Shown here piece by piece: positions 36,095-44,130 of a stretch of DNA of 64,000 nucleotides (position 1 is the first letter of the stretch; each line of letters opens with the position of its first letter). The position numbers were made by a program, and so were the translations under genes. The notes under the pieces are model-generated. The model searched no databases, had not been told where the DNA came from, and worked only from the letters and a program-made list of their open reading frames with translations. Source of the stretch: an uncultured Chloroflexota bacterium (GTDB lineage Bacteria > Chloroflexota > Anaerolineae > Aggregatilineales > Phototrophicaceae); NCBI GenBank assembly GCA_937974245.1, contig CALJKV010000033.1, forward strand, positions 32,859 to 96,858, written 5' to 3'.

Positions 36095-36289
36095 CCTTTA
36101 GCATCCTCTATCCTAATACATCCCCTGTCGCGATATGCCCACCGCCAGCGTTGGAAGCTAAATCGAACAACATCGGTCTTGTCCCGTATGTGGCAAAGAA
36201 AGTATAAGATGTTTCAAAGTCACACCGTAATGGACAAGCCAACAGCGTTTTGTTGCATGTTCGGTGGCGATTGGGGTATTTTTAACTGG

Positions 36290-36329
36290 CGTTTCGCAAC
36301 GTATGGGAAAGATCGGTTACGTTTCGCAA
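36290..36329 (+). repeat. Direct repeat upstream of the SDR gene
   Basis: CGTTTCGCAA occurs at 36290-36299 and again at 36320-36329, 30 bases apart (about three helical turns), about 60-100 bases before the SDR start. A possible regulator site. The remainder of the 298 bases between 36095 and 36392 holds no supportable gene. Confidence 0.4.
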
Positions 36330-36392
36330 GGCCCTTTTTGAGCTGTTGGTAAAAATCGTTACAGAAGACATGACACAGATTAGAGAAAAACT

Positions 36393-37142
36393 ATGAAATC
36401 AGACTTGAATGACCGGGTAGCGATAGTAACTGGGGGGGCGCATCGGGTAGGCCGAGCGATTGCGCTTGAATTGGCGCGGCTTGGCGTCCACGTCCTGGTG
36501 CATTACAACAGTTCAGCCGATGCTGCCACCGATACCGCCCGCGAGATCAAATCGTATGGTGTGGAAGCCTACACCGTCCAGGCGGATATTGGTACGCCGG
36601 AGGGGGTTGAGGTGGTTTTTGCCGCCCTGAGCGAACAGTTTGGGCGTTTGCATATCTTGGTGAACAGTGCTGCTAACTTCCAGCAGCGGGATTTGCTGGA
36701 TGTCTCGCTCCAGGATTGGCAGACAACGCTCAATATCAACCTGACGGCGCCCTTCTTGCTCACCCAGGCGGCAGTGGCGGTTATGCGGCAGAATCACCCG
36801 TCAGGCGGGGTGATTGTCAACATCCTCGATAAAGGGGCGATTGCCCCCTGGCCAAAGTATCCCCACCACAGCGTGAGTAAGGCTGCGCTGCACATGCTTA
36901 CCCTGGTAAGTGCCGCTAGTCTGGGGCCGGACATCCGCGTGAACGGGGTCATACCCGGGCCAGTGATGAAACCGGTGGGGGCAAGCATGAGTGACGCCGA
37001 ATGGGAACGGGTCGGTCAGCGGGTGCCGCTGCGCCGCACCGGGAGCGCCGAGGACGTGGCACGAGCAGTGGCATACCTCGCCAGTGAAGATTTTATCACC
37101 GGGGCAATATTGCCGGTCAATGGTGGTGAGCATCTGGGGTAG
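36393..37142 (+). CDS. SDR family oxidoreductase with altered catalytic Tyr
   Basis: A 249-residue Rossmann protein. The dinucleotide motif is VTGGAHRVGRA, resembling pteridine-reductase-like SDRs. NSAA and LNINL are at the usual places, and the C-terminus has GAILPVNGGEHLG. In the active site the Lys of YxxxK is K163 (HSVSK), but the position of the catalytic Tyr is H159 (KYPHHSVSKAAL); the nearest Tyr is Y156, three residues earlier. The enzyme may therefore use His or Y156, may be a reductase of altered chemistry, or may be inactive. The gene stands alone and converges on the nuclease gene. Confidence 0.9.
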   Translation: MKSDLNDRVAIVTGGAHRVGRAIALELARLGVHVLVHYNSSADAATDTAREIKSYGVEAYTVQADIGTPEGVEVVFAALSEQFGRLHILVNSAANFQQRDLLDVSLQDWQTTLNINLTAPFLLTQAAVAVMRQNHPSGGVIVNILDKGAIAPWPKYPHHSVSKAALHMLTLVSAASLGPDIRVNGVIPGPVMKPVGASMSDAEWERVGQRVPLRRTGSAEDVARAVAYLASEDFITGAILPVNGGEHLG

Positions 37143-37172
37143 GGGAAATCCCGAACATATGTCATTGTTTAG

Positions 37173-37205
37173 CGGGGCGCACGCCTCAAACTAAGCTGCG
37201 CCCCG
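37173..37205. terminator. Bidirectional terminator
   Basis: CGGGGCGCA (37173-37181) and TGCGCCCCG (37197-37205) form a perfect 9-bp stem between the convergent SDR and nuclease genes. Confidence 0.8.
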
Positions 37206-37223
37206 GTTTGCGTTTCCCTCAGC

Positions 37224-39224
37224 TTACGGTGTCCGACGCCGGAAGAACACACCGATAATCCCCGCCACTATCGCTAGAATCGCGATAAAAATCGTGGAAA
37301 GCCCGCCATCCCCGCCACCAGATGTGTCGCCGGCAGGTGTTTCGGTGGCCGGAGCATCCGTGGGCGCGGACGGTGTCTGTGTATGGGCGGTGGTGGGTTC
37401 CGCCGTCGCGGGGGCAGTCCCTAACTGCAATCCGACCACAAGCGGGTCATGGTCGGCAGCACGGAAGGGGTCGGGCTGGTAGAAGGTATTGATCTGGTTT
37501 TCGGTTTTGTAGGCTTCAGTGTAGTCCAGCGCTGGGGCTTCGTCCGCGTTGATATGCCATTCTGCCGCACCTGTCACCTGCTGCGCCAGCGCTGTGTTCG
37601 CCAGGGCATGATCAAGGTTGCCAAACTGCCCGTAAAACACATACGAGTAACTTCCCGCGCCGACGTATTTTTCCAGCAAATTCGTATACCCAGCTGCCTC
37701 AATAGCCGTGATTGGGTCTTCTTGCATGTAACTATTCAGGTCACCCATAATGAGGAAGTCCGGGTCGCCGCTGTTGGTGGGATCGGTCATCAGCCAGGCG
37801 GTCAGCGCCTCCGCCGACTCCACACGCCCGGCGTTCCAACAGCTCTGACCGTCGCCCTTATCTCCATTGGCGCTGGCGACAGACGGGCAGCTCCCTTTGG
37901 ATTTGAAGTGGTTGACCGCCAGGGTGAAACGTTCGCCGCCGCTGATTTCCGCGAAGGTCTGGACAATCGGCGGGCGTGCCAGTTGGAAAGCATCGGAGTC
38001 GTTGAGGGCAACCGCCGCGCCCACCGGCTCAACAGTGGCAGTCCGGTAGATGATGGCCGAAGTAATTAAATCAGTCCCGGTGTAATCTGGCTGGACAAAG
38101 GCGTATGTTCCCGGCGCTGTAGCCGCGTTAAGGCCGTCCACGAGGTCTTGCAGGGCGCTCTCTGTGCCGAATCCGTCATTTTCGACTTCCAGCAGGCCGA
38201 TTACATCGGCATTCACGCTGATAATTGCCTGGATCGTTTTTTGCCTCTGGCGCTCGAACTCGGATTGGGTGGCCGCGCCGCGTGCGGTGGGGAATCCGCC
38301 GCCAGTACCATCACCGTTAAAGTAGTTCAGTACATTCATGCTGGCGACCCGCAGCGTCCCGCCCACATCAGGCGGTGAGCCTGGGCGCGGGTTGGCGTCC
38401 ACAAATGCCACCGGGGCGGTGGGCTGGATGCGGTAGCCATCAAAGCGGTGATCTACCACCCCGGTCAACCTGGTCACGGTGAAGCCGGCCCGCAGCGGAT
38501 TGGCCGCGCTCAGGCCGCCCTGCGGATAGGCCACCGGGTCGCGGTTCTGTTGGAGGTTGGCGTCATCGAGGATGACCTGCCGCCGCCAGTTCTCGTCTTG
38601 CAGGGCGATAGCCGGTTCGCCGGGCGCGACGACATTAGTCGGTTGGAACAGTCGCCCGCCCTGTGCCAGCATCACTTCGCCATGCCGCCCCAGGTTGTAG
38701 ACTTCGGTGACGGTAAGTTCCTGTGGGAAAGTGACAAGCATCCCCTCGTACTGTTCCCAATCCGTGAGATCATCTAACGGCAGGGTGAGTACCACCGGCT
38801 CAACGGCCATACCGCTCGAACAAACCGTAACTTGTGTGATGTCCTTAAGTTGCGTCATCCGCGCCGAGTCGCTGGCGAATTCATCCACCTTGCCGCGCAC
38901 GCGCACCACGTCACCCGCTGCCACATCCACGCCGAACTCGCGGTCAAAGACGAACAGCCCTTCGGACGTGGTCGGGTCGTTGTCCTGGTCGGTGGCCTCT
39001 TCCTGCATGAAAAACCCGCGCATCTCCACGCCTTTAAGCTGATAATCAGCAACGACGACACCCTCGATAGTGACAGTATCGCCGCGCATGGAACTGGTAC
39101 TGTCGCGCCCTCGGACGGCGCTAATCAATATGGCCGGATCGCCGCAGGCGGTATCCTGCGCCATGACGCCGATACCGCCGGAGAGCAGCGCCGCCGCAGC
39201 CAGTAAAGCAACCAGAATTTTCAC
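37224..39224 (-). CDS. Secreted, membrane-anchored endonuclease/exonuclease (ExeM/NucH-like)
   Basis: A 666-residue nuclease. Start is the GTG at 39224 with GGAGGAG 6 bases upstream; it gives a signal peptide (VKILVALLAAAALLSGGIGVMAQ). The open frame continues to 39695 but without such a start. Residues 25-200 look like an OB-type domain. The endonuclease/exonuclease/phosphatase domain has LRVASMNVLNYF, GLLEVENDG, VNHFKSKG, IMGDLNSY and a final DHDPLVVG. A Pro/Thr-rich linker and a C-terminal helix with basic end (FIAILAIVAGIIGVFFRRRTP) anchor it at the surface. It probably degrades extracellular DNA. Confidence 0.93.
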   Translation of the reverse strand: MKILVALLAAAALLSGGIGVMAQDTACGDPAILISAVRGRDSTSSMRGDTVTIEGVVVADYQLKGVEMRGFFMQEEATDQDNDPTTSEGLFVFDREFGVDVAAGDVVRVRGKVDEFASDSARMTQLKDITQVTVCSSGMAVEPVVLTLPLDDLTDWEQYEGMLVTFPQELTVTEVYNLGRHGEVMLAQGGRLFQPTNVVAPGEPAIALQDENWRRQVILDDANLQQNRDPVAYPQGGLSAANPLRAGFTVTRLTGVVDHRFDGYRIQPTAPVAFVDANPRPGSPPDVGGTLRVASMNVLNYFNGDGTGGGFPTARGAATQSEFERQRQKTIQAIISVNADVIGLLEVENDGFGTESALQDLVDGLNAATAPGTYAFVQPDYTGTDLITSAIIYRTATVEPVGAAVALNDSDAFQLARPPIVQTFAEISGGERFTLAVNHFKSKGSCPSVASANGDKGDGQSCWNAGRVESAEALTAWLMTDPTNSGDPDFLIMGDLNSYMQEDPITAIEAAGYTNLLEKYVGAGSYSYVFYGQFGNLDHALANTALAQQVTGAAEWHINADEAPALDYTEAYKTENQINTFYQPDPFRAADHDPLVVGLQLGTAPATAEPTTAHTQTPSAPTDAPATETPAGDTSGGGDGGLSTIFIAILAIVAGIIGVFFRRRTP

Positions 39225-39392
39225 GATAGACTCCTCCGTAGTAGTTTGGTTGATACGCCAGGGGATTGTACCGCAGCACGCGGGGAGTTTCCCGATGGAG
39301 ATCATGCCGAATCGCTGCAAGGAGTCACTTGCCGCCGTGCCGCCGCTGGCCGTATTCTGAAATGAGCGTACTACAAGCGGAGAGAACCCAAG

Positions 39393-40133
39393 ATGCAAAC
39401 CACCACTCCCACCAGCCAGGGGAAAATCGTCACTGAGGCCATGCTGGATAAGCTGCCGGAACCCGTGCGGCGCTACCTGACCTATACCGGCGTCGTCGGC
39501 CAGCCGTGGATTGATACCGTCAGGCTGAAATACAAAGGTATGTTCCGGCTGGAAAAGGATAAACCCTGGATGCCCATGCGCGCCGATCAGGTCTATATGA
39601 CCAACCCGCCCGGCTTCCAGTGGAAAGCCCATTTCAGCATGTTCGGCCTGCCGCTGCTCTATGGGCAGGATACCTATAAGGACGGACAGGGTCATATGTT
39701 CGGCAAGCTGGCCGGGCTAAAGACAGTCTTTGATGTGTGCGGGCAGGAACTCCTGCAAGGCACGATGCTGCGCTACTTACAGGAGATGATGTGGTTCCCC
39801 ATCGCCTATTTGAGCGACTATATCACCTGGGACGCGGTGGACAACCACGCGGCGGATGTCACCTTCACCTACGGTGAGGAGCGCGTCACCGGTCGCATGT
39901 ACTTTGACGATGCTGGGCGTGCCATGAATTTCGTGGCGCAGCGTTACCGGGAAACGCAGGGGACGTTCTCGCTTGACACCTGGACTACGCCGGTATCTGA
40001 GTACAGCACGTACGCCGGGCTGCGGCTGCCTTTTTCGGGGCAGGCGACCTGGTTACTACCGGCAGGCGATCTGACCTATATCAAGTTGGAAATCGCGGAA
40101 GTCAGCTATAACGTGCCAATTCCTGCTTTCTAG
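39393..40133 (+). CDS. DUF6544-like protein
   Basis: A 246-residue cytosolic protein. The opening LPEPVRRYLTYTGVVG, the segment GMFRLEKDKPWMPMRADQVYMTNPPGFQWKA and the middle LLQGTMLRYLQEMMWFPIAYLS are typical of the DUF6544 family as I recall it, a family of unknown function. GGAGAG lies 8 bases before the ATG. It diverges from the nuclease gene across 168 bases. Directly after its stop lies the remnant of an LRR gene on the other strand. Confidence 0.8.
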   Translation: MQTTTPTSQGKIVTEAMLDKLPEPVRRYLTYTGVVGQPWIDTVRLKYKGMFRLEKDKPWMPMRADQVYMTNPPGFQWKAHFSMFGLPLLYGQDTYKDGQGHMFGKLAGLKTVFDVCGQELLQGTMLRYLQEMMWFPIAYLSDYITWDAVDNHAADVTFTYGEERVTGRMYFDDAGRAMNFVAQRYRETQGTFSLDTWTTPVSEYSTYAGLRLPFSGQATWLLPAGDLTYIKLEIAEVSYNVPIPAF

Positions 40134-40139
40134 TGGGCG

Positions 40140-40192
40140 TCAGATAGCCACCGGGCAGCCCCGCGCCGCCAGCGTATCCAACCACGAGGCAA
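40140..40192 (-). pseudogene. 3'-end remnant of the LRR gene at 41603
   Basis: On the minus strand this reads ASWLDTLAARGCPVAI and stop, against PSWLDTLAARGCLVYS and stop at the end of the LRR gene. About 36 bases match with two differences. There is no start and nothing upstream in frame, so it is a decayed copy of the end only, in the same orientation as the LRR gene. Confidence 0.85.
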
Positions 40193-40310
40193 GTGAATCA
40201 CATCTGTCCATCGCATTCACAGTGAATGTTTCAGCGGGATTGGCGTACAACAATATAAAATGATATTATCATAAAATCACTCTTGTTTGCCCCCCGGTTC
40301 GGAGAAAAAC

Positions 40311-41570
40311 GTGGATACTGATGAAACGCAAAAGATAGTCGGATTCTGTGAAAATAGTGATAAATATAATTATTTAGTTGGTATCGGCTGCCTCCCTGCA
40401 GCGATTGGGTTAGTTGTCCTGGTTAGCGCAGGAATCTTAAGACTCTTCGTGTATTTTCCATACTTTAGTGGCCTGGCTGTGGCGGGTATTATTGTAGGAA
40501 CCGGAATAACTGTTGGCATTCTTATTATTCGTGATCTACCTCATGGATCTGATAAGATTGTTGGCGGCATATTTCTGGGTCTGTTGGTCGGCGCGATTTA
40601 TCTCCAGTCAGCCGGCACACCGGAAAAGCCAACCCCCAGTATTCCAGATATACCCATCAGCCATGATCGATCTATCAGCTTGGGTAGTCCCGAAGTAGTC
40701 GTTAGCTTTAATCGTGATGGCGCGACAGAGATCAAGATCTTTATGCCGGAAATAGAATCTCTGGATTATTATTTTTCGTATGACGTAGCCTATATCGTTA
40801 GTGACATGGTTAATATATTTGAGTCTGTACCCAAGTCTCCTGACTGGGGTGAAACTATCCGCGACCCCGCAATGCGCAGCTTTTCCCCCTGGTTTACCGT
40901 GTCCGTGCCACTAAATGACTCTCATCGCAACCGGTTTGTGGATATTAACGCAGCGATGAATGTCACATTCCCGGTTTCCAGTTCCGCCATTGCCTTTGAA
41001 GAGAAGACACAAACTCTCTCACGAACTTTCCGGCTATACATCGTCTCTCCCGAAGATATGGATGGATTGGAAGACTCAGGGTTCTCGGCCTTATTCCGAG
41101 GGCCTGTAACAATCCTTGCAGCGGTCAGCGGGCTGCTATTACTCATCTGGGGATTGGTTGCTGCCTATCGAAATCAATGGAGGGGAATATGGTGTCCCAA
41201 ATTATATCGTGTCCAGAAGGGTTTCCAGCTGTTTGACACCATAGATATGAATCGATATTTATCGTTATACCTGCCCCTGGGAGCTTATGTATGGATAACC
41301 AATGCCACGGACATTTCGAATGAGGAATGGAAACCATCGAATTTCTCATTTGAGTGCCACGATGTTATTGTGACCTGTAATGGGCAATTACTTGAAAATG
41401 GTCGAGCGTTTGGGTCGTATCTGCAAAAAGCGTTCCTTGAAGGATTGGAATTAAGGATTGAAGTATCTCGTAACAAGCAATTGTACGAAGTTGTCTGGAT
41501 AGATGAAAACCAGGCGCGAAAAATCAAGGAAAAGAGGGTGAAGAATTCAGGACAAAAGACGCTAGAATGA
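40311..41570 (+). CDS. Membrane protein of unknown function, AT-rich, foreign-looking
   Basis: A 419-residue protein. Three N-terminal helices (about residues 22-45, 48-70 and 78-100) are followed by an outer beta-rich domain of about 165 residues, another helix (LFRGPVTILAAVSGLLLLIWGLVAAY), and a cytoplasmic tail of about 130 residues ending in a basic helix. The start is a GTG with GGAG 6 bases upstream. Base composition is clearly more AT-rich than the neighbours. No family recognised. It is flanked on the left by a 3' remnant of the LRR gene and on the right by the LRR gene itself. Confidence 0.75.
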   Translation: MDTDETQKIVGFCENSDKYNYLVGIGCLPAAIGLVVLVSAGILRLFVYFPYFSGLAVAGIIVGTGITVGILIIRDLPHGSDKIVGGIFLGLLVGAIYLQSAGTPEKPTPSIPDIPISHDRSISLGSPEVVVSFNRDGATEIKIFMPEIESLDYYFSYDVAYIVSDMVNIFESVPKSPDWGETIRDPAMRSFSPWFTVSVPLNDSHRNRFVDINAAMNVTFPVSSSAIAFEEKTQTLSRTFRLYIVSPEDMDGLEDSGFSALFRGPVTILAAVSGLLLLIWGLVAAYRNQWRGIWCPKLYRVQKGFQLFDTIDMNRYLSLYLPLGAYVWITNATDISNEEWKPSNFSFECHDVIVTCNGQLLENGRAFGSYLQKAFLEGLELRIEVSRNKQLYEVVWIDENQARKIKEKRVKNSGQKTLE

Positions 41571-41602
41571 CCTGGTCACGGCCCGAAAGGCACGACGCAA
41601 AT

Positions 41603-42391
41603 CTAGCTGTACACCAGGCAGCCCCGCGCCGCCAACGTATCCAACCACGATGGCGGGCGGGTTAATTCGTGATTCCAGCGCAGGTCGAGTTTCTCCAGAT
41701 TGGGCAGTTCCGCGATGGAGTCCGGCAGGGTCGTGAGCCGGTTGCCACGCAGGTCGAGGTGACGCAACCCCTCTAACCCTCCGACAGCCGGGGGTAAGGC
41801 TTTCAACTGGCAGCCCCGCAGCGAGAGCAGGCGCAGGTCGGCTAACCTGCCAATACTGTCAGGTAGTATTGAAAGCGGCGTCTGGTCAAGGTGCAGTTCG
41901 CGCAGATTGACCAGCATCCCGATTGAATCCGGCAAGGTCGCCAGCGGATTCCGATACGCCCGCAGTTCAACGAGTCCGATCATACGCCCCAGGTCATCGG
42001 GAAGTGCAGTCAGGCGATTGTCGGTCACATTCAGGTAGCGCAGCCGCGTCAGGTTGGTCAGCGTTGCTGGTAGTCGTTCAACGCTGTTGTCGCTCAAATA
42101 AAGGAAATCGGTAAGTGCCGGAAGATGCCCCAGGGCGTCGGGCAGCACTGCAATCCGGTTGTGGCCGATGTCCAGCATCCGCAGCCTGTCGAGCCGCTCG
42201 ACTTGCCTCGAAAGTGTCCTTAGCTGGTTGGCCGAGACATTCAGGCTTTCCAACCCCGTGAGTGACCACAACCAATCTGGCAGCGTTCGAATCGCATTGT
42301 CATAAGCGCTCAGGTGCGCCAAGTCAGCCCGCCCGGCAAGTGTGTTTGGTAACTCTGTCAACCCTTGCGAATCGAGGCGAATCGTGCGCAT
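41603..42391 (-). CDS. Leucine-rich repeat protein
   Basis: A 262-residue protein made almost entirely of about ten LRRs of 23 residues (consensus LxxLPDSIGxLxxLRxLxLxxNxL), with a short C-terminal cap (SWLDTLAARGCLVYS). No signal peptide or membrane helix, so probably cytosolic. Such proteins mediate protein-protein contacts. The ATG starts MRTIRLDSQGL. It begins 10 bases after the stop of the membrane protein gene at 42402, so the two are probably an operon and may work together. Confidence 0.9.
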   Translation of the reverse strand: MRTIRLDSQGLTELPNTLAGRADLAHLSAYDNAIRTLPDWLWSLTGLESLNVSANQLRTLSRQVERLDRLRMLDIGHNRIAVLPDALGHLPALTDFLYLSDNSVERLPATLTNLTRLRYLNVTDNRLTALPDDLGRMIGLVELRAYRNPLATLPDSIGMLVNLRELHLDQTPLSILPDSIGRLADLRLLSLRGCQLKALPPAVGGLEGLRHLDLRGNRLTTLPDSIAELPNLEKLDLRWNHELTRPPSWLDTLAARGCLVYS

Positions 42392-42401
42392 GGGAAACTT
42401 C

Positions 42402-43847
42402 TCACTCCATATCTGAATCTGTCCCGCTTTTTACCGGCGCAGCGACATTGTGCCAGTAGTTACGGATAAAACCGATGTTAGCGCCCACCTGGATATTATT
42501 AACGATGTTTTCAACCAGCGCATCCATAACCGTTTCGGCGGGCACATTTTCCGCCGAAACTTTCACCCTATAGGCAAAATCCAGTGTCTGAATAAACCGT
42601 TTCTGACGTTCCTTTTGATCAATCTCATTGCACCAGATGTCCAGCAGATCGCTTGCCGTATTCACGCCAACAGCCCGATAGCAGTCCATCGAAATCAGGT
42701 TTTTTTCATCCACTTCACAGACCAGTACGGCCTGATCCACCCAATCAATGAGCTGTTGGCTGTCATACCGCGTATTGATGAGCAAATCCGTTAAATCTCT
42801 TTTGGCGAGGTCGCGAACGCTTTCAATCCCCTGCTCAAACAGGCGGTCTGCCTTCCAGAAATTCAGTCCGTCGATCTTTTTGTGAACGTCAGATGGACTG
42901 AAAACACCCTTCACATTCAGATCCACCAGCGATTGAAACCGCCTGATGATCCAGTCTAGCACGATGTCCGGTGCGATCCCTGCCAGAAAGGCCACAACCA
43001 TCAATGCCCGGTTGGTTTCTACACCGGAAAGACGCAACAGCCCGCCAAGTGAATAGACCGAAGCCGATTGGGTGGAGTTTTGCTCACCTCCCAGCAGCGG
43101 CCAGATCAACATGAGCAGCAGGCCAATCACCAGGATAATCACCATGCGCGCCGTTAACCGCCAGAAAAAGCCAACTGTCAGGTCGGTACGCATCCAGCGC
43201 CGGGTCAAAGTGGTGATTCCGTAAAAATACGCGCCCAGGAAAGCCCAGGTAATTGGGGTGGAAAAGGTAATGAGGAAGTTGAGATAGATATCCGGGCTGA
43301 AGATAAACCGGGGGATTTCGCCACTGCTATACCTTACGGGGCCTCCTACAATGAGGGCATTATAAGTTGCCTCAAGGCCGCGCGGCATGAATAAGACCAG
43401 GAAGTGTAACCCAAGAGCAATCGTCATGATGACAAGCGGCCAGACAAAAGCGCCGAACGCATTACGCATTTTGAATGTGTCGAGCTTATCTTTGTAATCT
43501 TTCTCCAGGTGTCTCCGGTCGTGTCCGGTGCGCTCGCTGTATTTGCCCAGGTTGAGGGTCGTTCTGATCTTTTCTTCGATTTCTTTCACCTGTACCTGGG
43601 TATAGGATGTAACCATGAATATTGGCAGGCCAATCAGCCCCACACCAACCATGATGAAGCTGATCGCCACTCCTAGCGATTGGATGGATGGCTGTCCAAT
43701 ATTGTAGATAGCGCCATGATTGCCCTCGTTGACAAAGCTCAGGAAAATCAGCAGCCCTCCAATGGCGATAGCGATCAAAAGGACAATCAGCAGCAGCAGA
43801 ACGCCGCGCCACTTGATGTCTCCGCTTTTGTGTTGCTCATCAGACAT
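42402..43847 (-). CDS. Membrane protein with helix-hairpin-helix-like cytoplasmic domain
   Basis: A 481-residue protein with about six hydrophobic helices in the first 300 residues. A hydrophilic cytoplasmic loop (KEIEEKIRTTLNLGKYSERTGHDRRHLEKDYK) lies between the second and third. The C-terminal 170 residues are soluble and contain two helix-hairpin-helix-like patterns (ADRLFEQGIESVRDLAKRDL and YRAVGVNTASDLLDIW), a fold usually binding DNA or protein. No known family. It is followed 10 bases later by the LRR gene. Confidence 0.75.
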   Translation of the reverse strand: MSDEQHKSGDIKWRGVLLLLIVLLIAIAIGGLLIFLSFVNEGNHGAIYNIGQPSIQSLGVAISFIMVGVGLIGLPIFMVTSYTQVQVKEIEEKIRTTLNLGKYSERTGHDRRHLEKDYKDKLDTFKMRNAFGAFVWPLVIMTIALGLHFLVLFMPRGLEATYNALIVGGPVRYSSGEIPRFIFSPDIYLNFLITFSTPITWAFLGAYFYGITTLTRRWMRTDLTVGFFWRLTARMVIILVIGLLLMLIWPLLGGEQNSTQSASVYSLGGLLRLSGVETNRALMVVAFLAGIAPDIVLDWIIRRFQSLVDLNVKGVFSPSDVHKKIDGLNFWKADRLFEQGIESVRDLAKRDLTDLLINTRYDSQQLIDWVDQAVLVCEVDEKNLISMDCYRAVGVNTASDLLDIWCNEIDQKERQKRFIQTLDFAYRVKVSAENVPAETVMDALVENIVNNIQVGANIGFIRNYWHNVAAPVKSGTDSDME

Positions 43848-44130
43848 GGATTGACTCGTTTCTCACGGTTTCAGATTGACGAAACAGGCTTGTGGGCATC
43901 TGTAACAGTGCCGCGCCCGGTGAAAACCCACTTACCCTATTCGCAGGATATACAATTGACAGACCTCCCAATAGTGAGGTTGCTCCCCGATTCGTGTAAT
44001 AATCGTAATCAGTGAATCACTCAGCCTCAACTAATTTGGCTTGTCCTCGCACGTCATGTACAATTTGCGGCACTTTGAACTTTTCACTTGCAACTATTGA
44101 CTCACCCGTTAGACCCCAGGAGTGATTCCC

